Program-made: the position numbers and the translations under genes
Notes under the pieces: generated by a model
What the model was told of the DNA's origin: nothing
Databases searched by the model: none
Seen by the model: only the letters and a program-made list of their open reading frames with translations
In this document: one piece after another, positions 21,147 through 31,265 of the stretch
Numbering within the stretch: the stretch's first letter is position 1
Layout: every line of letters begins with the position of its first letter
DNA from: Glutamicibacter sp. B1
Lineage (GTDB): Bacteria; Actinomycetota; Actinomycetes; Actinomycetales; Micrococcaceae
Direction of reading: 5' to 3'
DNA: 64,000 bases
Assembly (NCBI RefSeq): GCF_039602135.1
Contig: NZ_CP125942.1
Coordinates: 2,108,001 to 2,172,000 of the forward strand

Positions 21147-21605
21147 TTAGTTGGCGTTGAAGCCACCGGTAGAACCAAATCCACCGGCACCACGAGCTGT
21201 TTCTTCGAGAGATTCAACCTCGATGAACTGAGCCTGCTCAACCTTTTGGATCACGAGCTGAGCGATACGGTCTCCACGGTTGATGGTGAATGCTTCTGCC
21301 TTATCGGTATTCAACAGCGTGACCATGATCTCACCGCGATAACCTGCGTCAACAGTGCCTGGCGCGTTAACAACGGTGATTCCGTGTTTGGTGGCCAACC
21401 CGCTGCGTGGGTGTACCAGTCCAACGTAGCCGTGAGGAATAGCCAATGCGATGCCGGTACGTACCAGTGCACGCTCACCGGGTTCAAGAACCAGCCCTTC
21501 ACGGGCATGCAGGTCAGCCCCCGCGTCTGAAGGGTGCGCATAATTCGGCACAGGAAGATCGCTGTCCAGCATCTTGATGGAAATCGAGATTGTTGGCTCA
21601 CTCAT
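21147..21605 (-). CDS. dut: dUTP diphosphatase
   Basis: Hydrolyses dUTP to dUMP and pyrophosphate, keeping uracil out of DNA and feeding dTMP synthesis. All five motifs of the trimeric family are present in 152 residues: [45 protein letters not shown] and the C-terminal Gly-rich [12 protein letters not shown] that closes over the active site. It opens a minus-strand run with DUF3710, an OB-fold gene and DUF3159, and diverges from the DUF3093 gene. Confidence 0.96.
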   Translation of the reverse strand: MSEPTISISIKMLDSDLPVPNYAHPSDAGADLHAREGLVLEPGERALVRTGIALAIPHGYVGLVHPRSGLATKHGITVVNAPGTVDAGYRGEIMVTLLNTDKAEAFTINRGDRIAQLVIQKVEQAQFIEVESLEETARGAGGFGSTGGFNAN

Positions 21606-21711
21606 CGGTTTGGTTATCCCCTAGGAGTTTTGTGAAGTGATTATTCGATAGTTTTGTTGAGTTAACTCTATCGTGCGTAGCTAGGAAAGAGCTGTCTCGC
21701 AGGTTGCGTTC

Positions 21712-21738
21712 TTGACTCAAAGAAATATTGCCTAGACT
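21712..21738 (+). promoter_or_regulatory. Promoter of DUF3093 gene, probably leaderless
   Basis: TTGACT (21712-21717) and TAGACT (21733-21738) resemble -35 and -10 elements with a short 15-base spacer. The -10 ends seven bases before the ATG at 21746. Confidence 0.5.
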
Positions 21739-21745
21739 TGGAATC

Positions 21746-22279
21746 ATGAGTAACACCAGCCCTGCGGCATCGAGCGTCCTTTACAGCGAAAAACTTTGGC
21801 CTTCAGCCAGCACTTGGATCTGGCCAGTCATTATCGCGATTACCGCCGGTGTCGCAGTAGCGCCGATCAACACAATTCTTGGTTGGGGCGTTGGCGTAGC
21901 AATGCTCATTGCTCTAGTAGTCATCTTCCTTGTCCGTGTACCAACCATTGAAATCACTGATTCAACGGTCACGGTGGGTAGGGCTAGCATCGAACGCCAG
22001 TTCATCGGCGAAGTTGTGGGTTACCGCGGAGAAGAAGCCTTCAAACAGCGCGGACAGAAATTGCATGGGCTGGCCTACATGCTGTTGCGCGGATGGCTCG
22101 ATGGTGTGGTCAAAATGGAAGTTACCGACGAACGCGACACCACTCCGTATTGGCTAACTTCTACTCGTCGCCCCGAAGAACTTACTGCTGCTTTGGGTGG
22201 CATCATGTATGAGTTCACCGAAGAGGGTAAAGCCCAAGCTGAAGCAGAAGATGACTCATCCGAGGTGATCGAGGACTAA
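21746..22279 (+). CDS. DUF3093 family membrane protein
   Basis: Actinobacterial protein of about 177 residues with two transmembrane helices close together (about residues 23-41 and 44-62) and a soluble C-terminal domain. The core contains VPTIEITDSTVTVGR and the aromatic YMLLRGWLDGVVKMEV. The tail is strongly acidic. I start at the ATG at 21746 (MSNTSPAAS); the TTG seven codons earlier lies inside the -10 region. Function unknown. The gene sits between dut and the DUF4193 gene, the usual actinobacterial order. Confidence 0.87.
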   Translation: MSNTSPAASSVLYSEKLWPSASTWIWPVIIAITAGVAVAPINTILGWGVGVAMLIALVVIFLVRVPTIEITDSTVTVGRASIERQFIGEVVGYRGEEAFKQRGQKLHGLAYMLLRGWLDGVVKMEVTDERDTTPYWLTSTRRPEELTAALGGIMYEFTEEGKAQAEAEDDSSEVIED

Positions 22280-22324
22280 TCTCGATTCGTTCTCGTGCTC
22301 ACGAATCTAACTGATTACTGACTG

Positions 22325-22356
22325 ATCCCCGGCGCTGACTATTTGGCGTTGGGGAT
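22325..22356. terminator. Convergent terminator, DUF3093/DUF4193
   Basis: Stem of 22325-22335 with 22346-22356, including two G-T pairs, between two convergent stops. A weaker 7-bp hairpin lies just before it (22284-22307). Confidence 0.6.
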
Positions 22357-22656
22357 TTATCCTTCGCACTCGCTACAGAATTTTTGGCCGTTCTCTTCAC
22401 GCACCAACTGTGTGCGGTGACGAACCATGAAGCAGGAAGCACAGGTAAATTCATCTGCCTGTTCGCTCAGGATTTCGACACTAGCTTCCTCTTGAGTCAC
22501 CTCTGCGCCAGGCAAGGCGTAATCCTCAGCCAAGGAAATTTCAGACTCATCGATCAAGTTAGCCATCTGGGCAGTTTTACCTGCTTTAAGCTGAGCGATT
22601 TCCTGGGCTCGTTCCTCTTCTGAGATAACGGATGATGCAGCAGATTCCATTGCCAT
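22357..22656 (-). CDS. DUF4193 zinc-ribbon-like protein
   Basis: Small acidic protein of 99 residues conserved in actinobacteria. The C-terminal 40 residues hold two CxxC pairs (FTCASCFMVRHRTQL and FCSECEG), a likely zinc ribbon; the N-terminal half is helical and acidic (YALPGAEVTQEE). I start at the ATG at 22656 (MAMESAASS), matching the usual length, not at the ORF limit 22722. Upstream AGGAAAGAG is a distant ribosome site. Function unknown; a link to transcription is only suggested by the zinc ribbon and conserved neighbourhood. Confidence 0.85.
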   Translation of the reverse strand: MAMESAASSVISEEERAQEIAQLKAGKTAQMANLIDESEISLAEDYALPGAEVTQEEASVEILSEQADEFTCASCFMVRHRTQLVREENGQKFCSECEG

Positions 22657-22915
22657 GATCGTTTTCGCTCTTTCCTGCAGGTATTCTTCCGAGCCGGTAG
22701 CTCCACCAACGTGAAAACTCATACCGGCATAAAAGTATAACGTTCTTCGCGCAAATCCATTCCTTCAACCTCATTCATCAGCCACCGGCTGAAGTATCGG
22801 GAAATAAGACGTGAAGTTGATGACGAATCTTGCGCCACACCCGGGGCGGTGGTAGGAATTCAGGCTTCAAGGTGGCAGAGTTTTACTCAGGAAATAGAGC
22901 GTGTGGAGGGTATTA

Positions 22916-23977
22916 ATGCGTCAGCTGAGACTGGTAGGAATTCATGAAAATGGTTCCAGCCTTCAGGTCAGCAGTGACGACGGGATGAGCTATGAGCTTC
23001 CCGTTGACGATGCACTGCGCAGTGCAATGGCAGAAATAGCTCGTTCACGAGCGCCAAGGAATCGTGACGAGTCCTCGAACCCCTCGCCCCGTGAGATTCA
23101 GGCACGCGTGCGCGCCGGCGCTTCTGCCTATGATCTGTCCCTTGAATGGGATGTACCAGTTGAGGACATCGTGAAATACGAGGGCCCGGTACTGGCAGAA
23201 CGTGAGCACATGGCTGAGCTTGCCCGCCGCGTAGAGGTTTCTGGCCCACAGACCGACGCAGAATACCGCGAGGTCTTTGGCGAAGAGCCAGCCGATCTGG
23301 GTTCCATGGTGGTGCACCGTTTCAACCAGTTACACATCGATAGCGAAACCGCTCGATGGAACTCCTGGAAAGATCCAGAAGGTCAATGGATCATCACTGT
23401 TGAATTTGATTCCCCGTTACCGACCGAAAACGTCGAATCGCTGGGAGCCGACTCACCCGAGGCGACCGAGAATATTGCTCGTTGGGCGTTCACCCCTGCA
23501 CGCAAAACACTGAAGAACCTCAACCGTTGGGCACAAACACTCAGTGAACAGGTTGCGCCAGAATACTTTCGCCCAATCTCCGCGGTGAACCATTCAGAGC
23601 CAGAACCACCCGCTTCGAATACCCCTGAAGTTGATGAAACTGAAGAGTTGGTCACGCTACTTAACGCTCGTCGTGGACAGCGGCCTAAAGATCAGGACCC
23701 TGAGCGTGAGTCCCGTTTTAACGACATCATCGAACGTGGCATGAGCAAATACGACGCTGATGAGGATGATTCGTTGCCTCACCTTCCACAGGGAATTTCG
23801 CCTCGAACTTCTCAGTTGGTTGTGGTCACCGATTCTGATCAAAACGACTCAGGTTCCGATGACAAACAAAATGATGCCAACAATGACGATTCTTCGCCAC
23901 GCAAGGCGAAACGCTCGTCAGTACCGAGCTGGGATGACATCATGTTTGGTAAACGCAAAAAGGATACGGATTCCTAG
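22916..23977 (+). CDS. sepH: Septation protein SepH
   Basis: Actinobacterial cell-division protein that in Streptomyces binds FtsZ and promotes its assembly. The N-terminal domain (DUF3071, about residues 1-190) starts MRQLRLVGIHENG and includes the helix-turn-helix-like stretch EIQARVRAGASAYDLSLEWDVPVEDI. The rest is a long, acidic, disordered tail ending SVPSWDDIMFGKRKK, the conserved C-terminal motif. GGAGGG precedes the ATG at 22916 by five bases. Length is 353 residues. It is monocistronic with a strong terminator and no ftsZ nearby. Confidence 0.92.
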   Translation: MRQLRLVGIHENGSSLQVSSDDGMSYELPVDDALRSAMAEIARSRAPRNRDESSNPSPREIQARVRAGASAYDLSLEWDVPVEDIVKYEGPVLAEREHMAELARRVEVSGPQTDAEYREVFGEEPADLGSMVVHRFNQLHIDSETARWNSWKDPEGQWIITVEFDSPLPTENVESLGADSPEATENIARWAFTPARKTLKNLNRWAQTLSEQVAPEYFRPISAVNHSEPEPPASNTPEVDETEELVTLLNARRGQRPKDQDPERESRFNDIIERGMSKYDADEDDSLPHLPQGISPRTSQLVVVTDSDQNDSGSDDKQNDANNDDSSPRKAKRSSVPSWDDIMFGKRKKDTDS

Positions 23978-23995
23978 CTAGGACCGCTACCGATC

Positions 23996-24045
23996 AAACG
24001 CGTTCGGGCAACACCGGTTGGTGTTGCCCGAACGCGTTTTTTATT
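23996..24045. terminator. sepH terminator, bidirectional
   Basis: Perfect 20-bp stem (23996-24015 and 24020-24039) with GGTT loop and T-rich tail, between sepH and the convergent phosphodiesterase gene. Confidence 0.92.
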
Positions 24046-25231
24046 TGGTCCGATGCATCAGCAGTGGAACGTACCGCTCCCCCGCTGTCAGCGATCCATG
24101 TTGACCAACCATCTCGAAGGCCATGGGCGCTACGCGGCGTGAATCGTAAAAAGCTATCGATTCGGCAGCTAGGATCATCAGGTCGCCTAGTCTGGCCTGA
24201 TATTCAGCAGAGATCGGACCAAAATATCCACGATCTATGGCCTCTTCTCGGGTCATGATCCATGCCTTGGTGCCAAATTCGTTGTGCCATGCTCGTTGAA
24301 CTTTTAGCCGGGTCGCTTCATCAGTCTCGGATGCAAATGTCAGCTGCACCCCGCGCGGTTCCCCGCTAGTCAGTTCCACACCTTCAATGAGTTCCGGGTA
24401 CTGGCTATAGTCGATTCGTTGCGATTGTGGAACATCGACCATCCCGTGATCGCCAGTGATCAGAACCGTGGTTTCTTCTGGCAACCGAGTCACGAGGCTC
24501 TTAATGACGTAATCAAGTTCTTCCAGCGTCTCACGCCACTGGGTGGAGTCAACACCAAACTTATGTCCAGTCTTATCCAACTCGTTGAAGTACGTGTAGA
24601 CCAGAGCATTGCGATCTGACTCAAAAACAGTATGTGTTGCCCGCGCACGAGCCATCGGTTGGTTCGCCGCAACAAACTTCGGACCACGCAGTGAGGCCCG
24701 AGTCAGCGCAGACTTAGCAAACATCGGAATCGAAACGGTTGCGACATGGATTCCGTGCTCGGCTACCTTTTCGAAAACGGTAGAGCGAGTCTGCCAGGCT
24801 TCTGGATTCAGGTCCCCTGGCCACCCGCCAAGTTGATTAACAACTCTTCGCCGAGCAGGATCAACCACGTCGTATCCAAGCATGCCGTGCTCGCCTGGGG
24901 CGACACCGGTAGCGAGGCTGCTCAACGACGTTGCAGTCGTGGAGGGGAAGCCCGTGCCTAGCTTACGTCCTTCGGCAAACAGTGAACGTAGAAACGGCGC
25001 GTGACCAACATGGCTCTTGAGCTGATTCCAGCCCAGCCCGTCAACCATGATCACCACGACGCGTTTGGTCGGCTTAAAACCTAAGGCATTTTCAAATCCG
25101 GGGACACCTAAGGCTGACGCAGCGGATGGAAGGATTTCAGAGAGTGTCGCCTGACCATACAGTGGTGCATCGGGTGTTTTTTGAGCTGGCACCGGAAGAT
25201 CAGTTGTATTCAGCGGCTCGTTGGAGTTCAA
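24041..25231 (-). CDS. Alkaline phosphatase superfamily / nucleotide pyrophosphatase-like phosphodiesterase
   Basis: Two-metal phosphodiesterase or phosphatase, 396 residues. The metal and nucleophile residues of the type I phosphodiesterase family can be placed: Asp in VIMVDGLGW, nucleophile Thr in GFPSTTATS, the Asp/His pair in LDKTGHKFG, GDHGMVDVP, and the last His in GQHGSLT. No signal peptide is evident, so a cytosolic role is likely. Substrate unknown. The start overlaps the DUF5998 stop by four bases, so the two are coupled. The stop falls within the tail of the sepH terminator. Confidence 0.88.
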   Translation of the reverse strand: MNSNEPLNTTDLPVPAQKTPDAPLYGQATLSEILPSAASALGVPGFENALGFKPTKRVVVIMVDGLGWNQLKSHVGHAPFLRSLFAEGRKLGTGFPSTTATSLSSLATGVAPGEHGMLGYDVVDPARRRVVNQLGGWPGDLNPEAWQTRSTVFEKVAEHGIHVATVSIPMFAKSALTRASLRGPKFVAANQPMARARATHTVFESDRNALVYTYFNELDKTGHKFGVDSTQWRETLEELDYVIKSLVTRLPEETTVLITGDHGMVDVPQSQRIDYSQYPELIEGVELTSGEPRGVQLTFASETDEATRLKVQRAWHNEFGTKAWIMTREEAIDRGYFGPISAEYQARLGDLMILAAESIAFYDSRRVAPMAFEMVGQHGSLTAGERYVPLLMHRTK

Positions 25232-25815
25232 GCGATCGTTGCCAATCGTAGACGTACCGCGAATTCGCGTGCCTTGTTGACTGCGCGCTGCCCGTCAGCT
25301 TCTGCGCTAACCCGAATCACGAGATCTTCGGGCTGGGAAGTACCGTTGAGTCCATGGTCAGCCTCGCATTGAGGATCACCACATGCAGCCGGTGCCAGAT
25401 CGATGCGCTTGGTACCGCCCCACGACATACCAAAGGTCAGTTCCTTCACCGAATCCGCCGAGGAATAATGCTGTGGCTGGTGGTACACGTAGCTCGTTGC
25501 CACTGAAGAGATGCGCGAGAGTGCAATCATTTCGACAGACACCTGGGCCATGACTTCATTGCCATGTTCATCAAGTTGCTGGTCATCGACGTGCAATATG
25601 AAAAGTACTTTTTCGCTCTTCACCATGACCGTAATATGTCGGTGCACTTCGGTGTGGTCGAAATGAGTTTCCAGATGTACATAGTGGTCAAGTACAGGCT
25701 GTCCGGTCATGGCTTCTGCAAGGACATCCTGGACCATCTGCGGGTAAAAGCCCGCCCGCACTAGATCGTCGAGAAGCTCAGCACCCGGAGCAGTCGAATA
25801 TGTTGGAGAACTCAT
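25228..25815 (-). CDS. DUF5998 family protein
   Basis: Actinobacterial protein of 195 residues, function unknown. The first 35 residues form an LDDLVRAGFYPQMVQDVL-type helix, followed by a beta-rich core (DHYVHLETHFDHTEVHRH, then ITVMVKSEKVLFILHVDDQ). A CGDPQCEADHG segment near residue 145 may bind metal, and the end is a basic helix (ARFA-type KAREFAVRLRLA). TAGACT lies six bases upstream of the ATG with no ribosome site. It overlaps the downstream phosphodiesterase gene, suggesting a shared process. Confidence 0.85.
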   Translation of the reverse strand: MSSPTYSTAPGAELLDDLVRAGFYPQMVQDVLAEAMTGQPVLDHYVHLETHFDHTEVHRHITVMVKSEKVLFILHVDDQQLDEHGNEVMAQVSVEMIALSRISSVATSYVYHQPQHYSSADSVKELTFGMSWGGTKRIDLAPAACGDPQCEADHGLNGTSQPEDLVIRVSAEADGQRAVNKAREFAVRLRLATIA

Positions 25816-25821
25816 AGGTCA

Positions 25822-25827
25822 AGTCTA
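25822..25827 (-). promoter_or_regulatory. -10 element TAGACT, likely leaderless start of DUF5998
   Basis: On the minus strand TAGACT is followed by six bases and then ATG. No Shine-Dalgarno is present. Confidence 0.5.
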
Positions 25828-25865
25828 CTCAGTAGGTTCTACCAATTCACGTTTTGCGACTTAGC

Positions 25866-28526
25866 TCAGCTCCTTAGCGCCCTCCGTACGCTGTCAGTAC
25901 GTTGCTCTGCGTTGCTGATTTGAATATTGACTGAGAGGACACTCAGCGACGTCGTAGCCACCGAAATTGGCGCGAATTTAGCCACAGTCACTTCAGGATG
26001 ATTGTCCTTGAATAGCGACACGCGAGTTATAAAGTCCTTGAGCGCCTTCAGATTCACTGGAGCAAGGCCCTGATACCCCAATAAGCGCACACTGCTACGC
26101 GGTCGACGAATCAGTTGTTCTAGGTCATGTGCTGAAAGCGGAGCAACGCCATGAGCCCAATCGTCCAACAGGTTCACCGGATCACCGCTGAGCCCAAAGG
26201 AGATCACTGGACCGAGCAGCGGATCTTCGACAGCCTTAACAACACAGGCTTGGCCAGCAGGAGCCATGCTTTGAACTTCGAGGGTTTCAACGCCATAGGT
26301 CTGCATCAGCAACTTCATGTGTGTGAAGTTCACTTCCAAGCTTTGCTTGTCAGGAATGCTCAATCGAACGCCACCCAGGTCCAATCTCTGGCGCAAATCG
26401 GGATCATTAGCCTTCAGTGCCACTGGCCATCCGAGTTCATCTGCCGCTTCTACAGCTTCCGCAACCGTATGGACGACCCTTGATCCGTAGGTCTGGATCC
26501 CATAAAACCCCAATAGCTTTTGTGCTTGAGCTTCGGATAGTTCGAGCAGGTTGCTGCCCGATACCGAGGTCACCAGTTGTGCAAGATACTCAGCGGCACC
26601 ATCGACATCCATTCCGTCCGGATCGTCAATGGACTCATAGGGCACATCAACCCACTGCTGATATCCGTAGGCCTTTGCCAAGGCACCAATAACTGTGGTT
26701 GGTGAGGTATACAGAGGAACACCTTGTTTTACTCCACCGGTTATTTCCGTGTCGGATAACCCTGGCACTAAGGCCACGACTGGCTTGTCTTGGTCAAGGA
26801 ATTCACGGGCCACCTTCAATACAGCTGAGGTCTCAACCCCTGAAAACGGCAGGTGCGCCAGGATAACCGTGTGCACCTCCGGATCCTCAATGAGCTGTTG
26901 AATACGATGACGAATCATCGGGATCGCCCGAGACTGTCCGATGCTGTAATCAAGTTCTTCGCCGTGAATGAAGGTGTTGAGGTTTCGGTCCTCGGCAACA
27001 TCGCAAATTACCTCGGCGATGGTCAATGAATTCGAAATGATCGCCACGTTTGGGCCCTTGGGTGGCGGGAAGACCGAGAGTAGTGAGGTGACATCCAACA
27101 ATTCTTCCGATGAGCGGACGCGAATCACACCAGACTGACGCAAAATCGCGTTCATCGCACCAGCGGGGGCTTGCCCCACACGAACAGAATGACCCGGTGG
27201 CAGCCGGCGGCCCATAACATCTGTCTTGGCTACAACTACTGGCTTGCGCCGTGCGAGCCTCCGGGCAATCCGGGCGAATTTACGTGGATTACCGAAGGAT
27301 TCCAGATACATCGCAACAACATCTGTACGCGGGTCATCTTCGAAAAATTGCATCGCGTCATTGCCTGAGACGTCGGCACGAAGACCGGCGGAAATGGCGC
27401 TACTAACGCCCACACCTTGTTGAGCGCGCACGCCTTGCAGGATCATTCCCATGGCCGCGGATTGACTGAAAAAGCCAACATTGCCTGGCGTAGCAACTAC
27501 GGAGCTTCCCGAGACATGGAGGTTGACCTCGGGGTCTGTGTTGATCAGGCCAAGGGAAGCGGGACCCACCACGCGCATACCGTTTGCTCGGGCTAAAGCA
27601 ACTAGTTCGCGTTGAGCACTAACTCCTTGGGCTGATTCATATCCCGCTGACATGATGACCAAGGACTTTACGCCATGTTTTGCGCAGTCGTTGATGACCT
27701 CCATGATTCCAGCGCGCGGAATGCACAAAACCGCCACATCTACTGGACCAGGAATCTCTGTCACTCTGCCGTAGGCCACCATTCCGCCAATTTCCAAGGC
27801 AGCATCGTTCACCGCATAGACGCTGCCGGTATAACCGGATTCGATGATTCTCTCTAAAACATCGTGACCGAGTTTTCCCCACGTACGACTGGCACCAATC
27901 ACCGCGACAGACTGCGGCGAGAGGAGGCCCGCAACGCTACTAGCCTCGGCTCGATGCTCCCGAGATTCGGTCACTTCACGGGACTTCTCTGTGGGGCTAA
28001 TGGAAAATTCCAGCATCACCACGCCATCTTCAAAATGTCTGGCGACTGCATACCCGGCGTCTGAGAACACCGTCAGCATCTTGCGGTTTTCAGGTAAGAC
28101 TTCGGCAGAGAATTTCTCAATGCCGTTCTCTCGCGCGGCTGCGGCCAAATGCTCCAGCAGAATGGATCCAATGCCCGTTCCCTGATATTCATCGGCAACG
28201 TTGAAGGCCACCTCAGCTTCTTGGGGATCATCAAGGCGGTCGTAGCGACCAACACCGATGATTTTTGCTCCTCGTACCACCGTGAAGGCGACTCGATTCA
28301 CGTGGTCAACATTGGTGAACCGTTCGAGCTCTTTAGGGGTCAGCGAGGATTTGTACGTAAAATAGCGTAGGTAGACCGAGGTTTCAGACTGCTGCTTATG
28401 CATCTCCTGCAAGGCCTGCGCATCCATCGGTGTAATGGGCCTTAAATGTGCTGTTGTCCCATCCCGAAGAACAACATCAGCTTCCCAATGCGCCGGATAT
28501 GCCGCTGAAAGTTTACGAACCACCAT
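25866..28526 (-). CDS. GNAT / acyl-CoA synthetase (ADP-forming)-like fusion, Pat-type protein acetyltransferase
   Basis: About 886 residues. An N-terminal GNAT domain (residues ~15-175; acetyl-CoA loop DEYQGTGIGSILLEHL) is joined to a CoA-binding domain (~190-310; VAVIGASRTWGKLG), a succinyl-CoA-ligase-like domain (~320-640) and an ATP-grasp domain (~660-880). Proteins of this build acetylate lysines of acyl-CoA synthetases; the N-terminal GNAT order is common in actinobacteria, whereas Salmonella Pat has it C-terminal. The segment where ADP-forming synthetases carry SHTG and their phospho-His reads differently (GHSVRVGQAPAGAM), so the ligase part may be only regulatory. The ATG at 28526 is chosen because TATCCT lies six bases upstream; the frame to 28616 has no start support. 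Confidence 0.88.
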   Translation of the reverse strand: MVVRKLSAAYPAHWEADVVLRDGTTAHLRPITPMDAQALQEMHKQQSETSVYLRYFTYKSSLTPKELERFTNVDHVNRVAFTVVRGAKIIGVGRYDRLDDPQEAEVAFNVADEYQGTGIGSILLEHLAAAARENGIEKFSAEVLPENRKMLTVFSDAGYAVARHFEDGVVMLEFSISPTEKSREVTESREHRAEASSVAGLLSPQSVAVIGASRTWGKLGHDVLERIIESGYTGSVYAVNDAALEIGGMVAYGRVTEIPGPVDVAVLCIPRAGIMEVINDCAKHGVKSLVIMSAGYESAQGVSAQRELVALARANGMRVVGPASLGLINTDPEVNLHVSGSSVVATPGNVGFFSQSAAMGMILQGVRAQQGVGVSSAISAGLRADVSGNDAMQFFEDDPRTDVVAMYLESFGNPRKFARIARRLARRKPVVVAKTDVMGRRLPPGHSVRVGQAPAGAMNAILRQSGVIRVRSSEELLDVTSLLSVFPPPKGPNVAIISNSLTIAEVICDVAEDRNLNTFIHGEELDYSIGQSRAIPMIRHRIQQLIEDPEVHTVILAHLPFSGVETSAVLKVAREFLDQDKPVVALVPGLSDTEITGGVKQGVPLYTSPTTVIGALAKAYGYQQWVDVPYESIDDPDGMDVDGAAEYLAQLVTSVSGSNLLELSEAQAQKLLGFYGIQTYGSRVVHTVAEAVEAADELGWPVALKANDPDLRQRLDLGGVRLSIPDKQSLEVNFTHMKLLMQTYGVETLEVQSMAPAGQACVVKAVEDPLLGPVISFGLSGDPVNLLDDWAHGVAPLSAHDLEQLIRRPRSSVRLLGYQGLAPVNLKALKDFITRVSLFKDNHPEVTVAKFAPISVATTSLSVLSVNIQISNAEQRTDSVRRALRS

Positions 28527-28532
28527 AGGCTT

Positions 28533-28538
28533 AGGATA
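28533..28538 (-). promoter_or_regulatory. -10 element TATCCT, likely leaderless start
   Basis: Minus-strand TATCCT, six bases, then ATG at 28526. It supports the shorter start for the GNAT fusion protein. Confidence 0.45.
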
Positions 28539-28624
28539 GTCGCGACTTCGGTGAAGTGCCCAGAGGCAACACGAAGTATCGACAGCTCCAGCCGCACGAC
28601 AGTAGATGAAGGACAAATAGAGTA

Positions 28625-31249
28625 ATGGCTCGAAAGAAGTCTGAAGAGATTCCAGAGGATTTCGTTGAAAATATCGTCGACATTGACGTCACCAATGAAA
28701 TGGAATCCTCCTTCTTGGAGTACGCCTACTCCGTCATCTATTCGCGCGCGCTTCCCGATGCTCGTGACGGACTAAAACCAGTACAGCGTCGCATCCTCTT
28801 TCAAATGTCCCAGATGGGACTTCGCCCAGAAAAGGGCCACGTTAAGTCGGCTCGTGTCGTGGGTGAAGTGATGGGTAAATTACATCCACACGGTGACGCG
28901 GCGATCTATGATGCGATGGTTCGCTTAGCCCAAGATTTCTCGCTGCGACTTCCGCTCATCGACGGTCACGGAAACTTCGGTTCACTCGATGATGGACCGG
29001 CGGCTCCGCGTTACACTGAGGCACGTTTGGCTGCCTCCGCTGTGGCAATGACCGCGAACTTGGATGAAGACGTCGTGAACTTCATTCCAAACTACGACAA
29101 CCAATTCACACAGCCAGAAGTACTGCCGGCCGCGTTCCCTAACCTGTTGGTTAATGGAACCACCGGTATCGCAGTGGGCATGGCTACGAATATGGCACCC
29201 CACAACCTCGTCGAGGTCATCGCGGCAGCACGCCACCTGTTACTTGAACCCGAAGCTACTGTCGAAGAACTCATGAAGTTCATTCCTGGCCCCGATTTGC
29301 CATCGGGCGGTAGCATCATTGGTCTCGATGGTGTCAAAGATGCGTACCGCACTGGGCGCGGCTTGTTCCGTACCCGTGCAACGGTCGCGTTGGAGAAAAT
29401 CTCAGCGCGTAAGTCGGCGCTGGTGGTCACCGAGCTCCCTTACGGGGTGGGCCCTGAAAAGGTGATCGAGAAGATCAAGGATGGTGTGAACAACAAGAAA
29501 ATCGTTGGCATCTCAGATGTCGTCGATTTGACCGACCGGCACCATGGTCTGAAGTTGGTTGTTGAACTGAAGAACGGCTTCAACCCAAATGCTGTGTTGG
29601 CAAGCCTCTACAAGTTCACCCCGATGGAAGATTCCTTCGGCATCAACAACGTGGCACTGGTCAACGGCCAGCCACGAACCATGGGACTGCGTGAGCTACT
29701 CACCGTCTATGTCGACCACCGAATTGACGTGGTTCGCCGACGTACCGTGCACCGTTTAGCAAAGCGTGAAGACCGCCTGCATTTGGTGGAGGGCTTGCTG
29801 ATTGCCATTGTTGATATCGATGATGTCATCGCTATCATCCGCTCCTCAGAGCAGACCAATGAGGCCCGTGAACGGCTGATGACAGTCTTCGATCTGAGCG
29901 AGCCACAGGCCAACCATATTCTCGAATTGCGCCTACGCCAGCTGACCAAGTATTCAAAACTTGAACTGGAGACTGAAGCAGAGCAACTGCGCGAAGAAAT
30001 CGAGAAGTTGCGTGCCATCTTGGAATCGGACCAGTTGTTGCGTTCTGTCGTCTCCGACGAGTTGGAAGACATGGCGGAAACCTTCGGTACGCCACGTCGT
30101 ACGAAGCTACTCAAATCTGCTCAGCTCGCACCACTCAAGGGCACCGCGTTGCCTGAAGCTGTGGGTAGCGGTAAGCAAGCCAAATTGGCAATGGAAATTT
30201 CAGACAGCGCATGTTGGGCATTGCTCTCGGCTACCGGTCAGATCGCGCGAACGAATGATCGCAATGCGCTGGACTTCACGTCTGCACGAATCAAACACGA
30301 CGTGCTTCTCTCGCAGGTCCCGTCCAGCGCACGTGGTGAAATCGGTGCCTTGACCAGCACCGGTCGCATCATTCGCATTTCGTTGATTGACGTTCCAGTT
30401 CTTCCCGAGTCGCATGGCTTCCCGCAGCTAGCCCAGGGCGTTTCTGTCGCTGAATTCTTGAAACTGCCAAAAAACGAAACAGTAATCGCTCTCGTGCCAT
30501 TAAACGAGGTACTGGCCATTGGCACTCGAAATGGTGTCGTCAAGCGAGTCACGCCCGAGTACCCGCTGAATCGTGACGAGTTTGAAGCAATTACCCTCAA
30601 GGATGACGATGTGGTGGTGGCCGCTTCGGTGGCCGGCGAAGACGACGAATTAGTCTTCCTCACCCGTGGTGCACAGTTGCTTCGCTTCCCTGCCTCCGCA
30701 GTGCGCCCTCAAGGTCGCACCGGTCGAGGCATGGCCGGAATCAAGCTAGGCGCCGACGACCATGTAATTTTCTTCGGTGTCGTCCCGTCTACGGCACAGA
30801 ATGCTGTGGTCGCCACGATTGCTTCTGGATCGCAGACTTTGCCTGGCACCTCGGGCCAGTCGGTCAAGCTCACCGATTTTGCCGAGTTCCCGGCAAAGGG
30901 ACGTGCTACGGCCGGCGTACGTGCTCACCGCTTCGTCAAGGGCGAAGACCACCTGCAACTCGCTTACGCTGGGCAAGGACCGGCACGAGCTAGTTCTACT
31001 GCCGGTGTGGTTCGGGCACTGCCTACCGAGTTCGCGAAACGTGATGGGTCCGGTGCCCCGCTGGCACAGTCCATCAATATCCTCGGCGGATCCCTGAGCC
31101 CTAGCCAAGTCCCTGCAACGACAACGCCGCAGGACTCTACCGCTGAACCGCTTGATGCTCCAGTTTTGGATCAGCGTCCCAAGGTTGCTCCTGAGTTCAA
31201 CCCTGGCGAAGATACCTTGCCATTCGATGATGGCGGCGTAATCCTCTAA
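28625..31249 (+). CDS. parC: DNA topoisomerase IV subunit A-like (ParC)
   Basis: Type IIA topoisomerase A subunit of 874 residues that breaks and rejoins DNA to decatenate chromosomes. The catalytic Tyr is in [10 protein letters not shown] (about residue 127). The quinolone region reads [17 protein letters not shown]: Ala replaces the Ser equivalent to E. coli GyrA Ser83, while the Asp four positions on is kept. The C-terminal beta-pinwheel lacks a clear GyrA box (QRRGGKG), and a second A subunit near gyrB would be expected elsewhere, so ParC is the better name. Its B partner is encoded at 39133-41241. It diverges from the GNAT fusion gene. Confidence 0.9.
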   Translation: MARKKSEEIPEDFVENIVDIDVTNEMESSFLEYAYSVIYSRALPDARDGLKPVQRRILFQMSQMGLRPEKGHVKSARVVGEVMGKLHPHGDAAIYDAMVRLAQDFSLRLPLIDGHGNFGSLDDGPAAPRYTEARLAASAVAMTANLDEDVVNFIPNYDNQFTQPEVLPAAFPNLLVNGTTGIAVGMATNMAPHNLVEVIAAARHLLLEPEATVEELMKFIPGPDLPSGGSIIGLDGVKDAYRTGRGLFRTRATVALEKISARKSALVVTELPYGVGPEKVIEKIKDGVNNKKIVGISDVVDLTDRHHGLKLVVELKNGFNPNAVLASLYKFTPMEDSFGINNVALVNGQPRTMGLRELLTVYVDHRIDVVRRRTVHRLAKREDRLHLVEGLLIAIVDIDDVIAIIRSSEQTNEARERLMTVFDLSEPQANHILELRLRQLTKYSKLELETEAEQLREEIEKLRAILESDQLLRSVVSDELEDMAETFGTPRRTKLLKSAQLAPLKGTALPEAVGSGKQAKLAMEISDSACWALLSATGQIARTNDRNALDFTSARIKHDVLLSQVPSSARGEIGALTSTGRIIRISLIDVPVLPESHGFPQLAQGVSVAEFLKLPKNETVIALVPLNEVLAIGTRNGVVKRVTPEYPLNRDEFEAITLKDDDVVVAASVAGEDDELVFLTRGAQLLRFPASAVRPQGRTGRGMAGIKLGADDHVIFFGVVPSTAQNAVVATIASGSQTLPGTSGQSVKLTDFAEFPAKGRATAGVRAHRFVKGEDHLQLAYAGQGPARASSTAGVVRALPTEFAKRDGSGAPLAQSINILGGSLSPSQVPATTTPQDSTAEPLDAPVLDQRPKVAPEFNPGEDTLPFDDGGVIL

Positions 31250-31265
31250 AAAGGGGTTCTCACTG

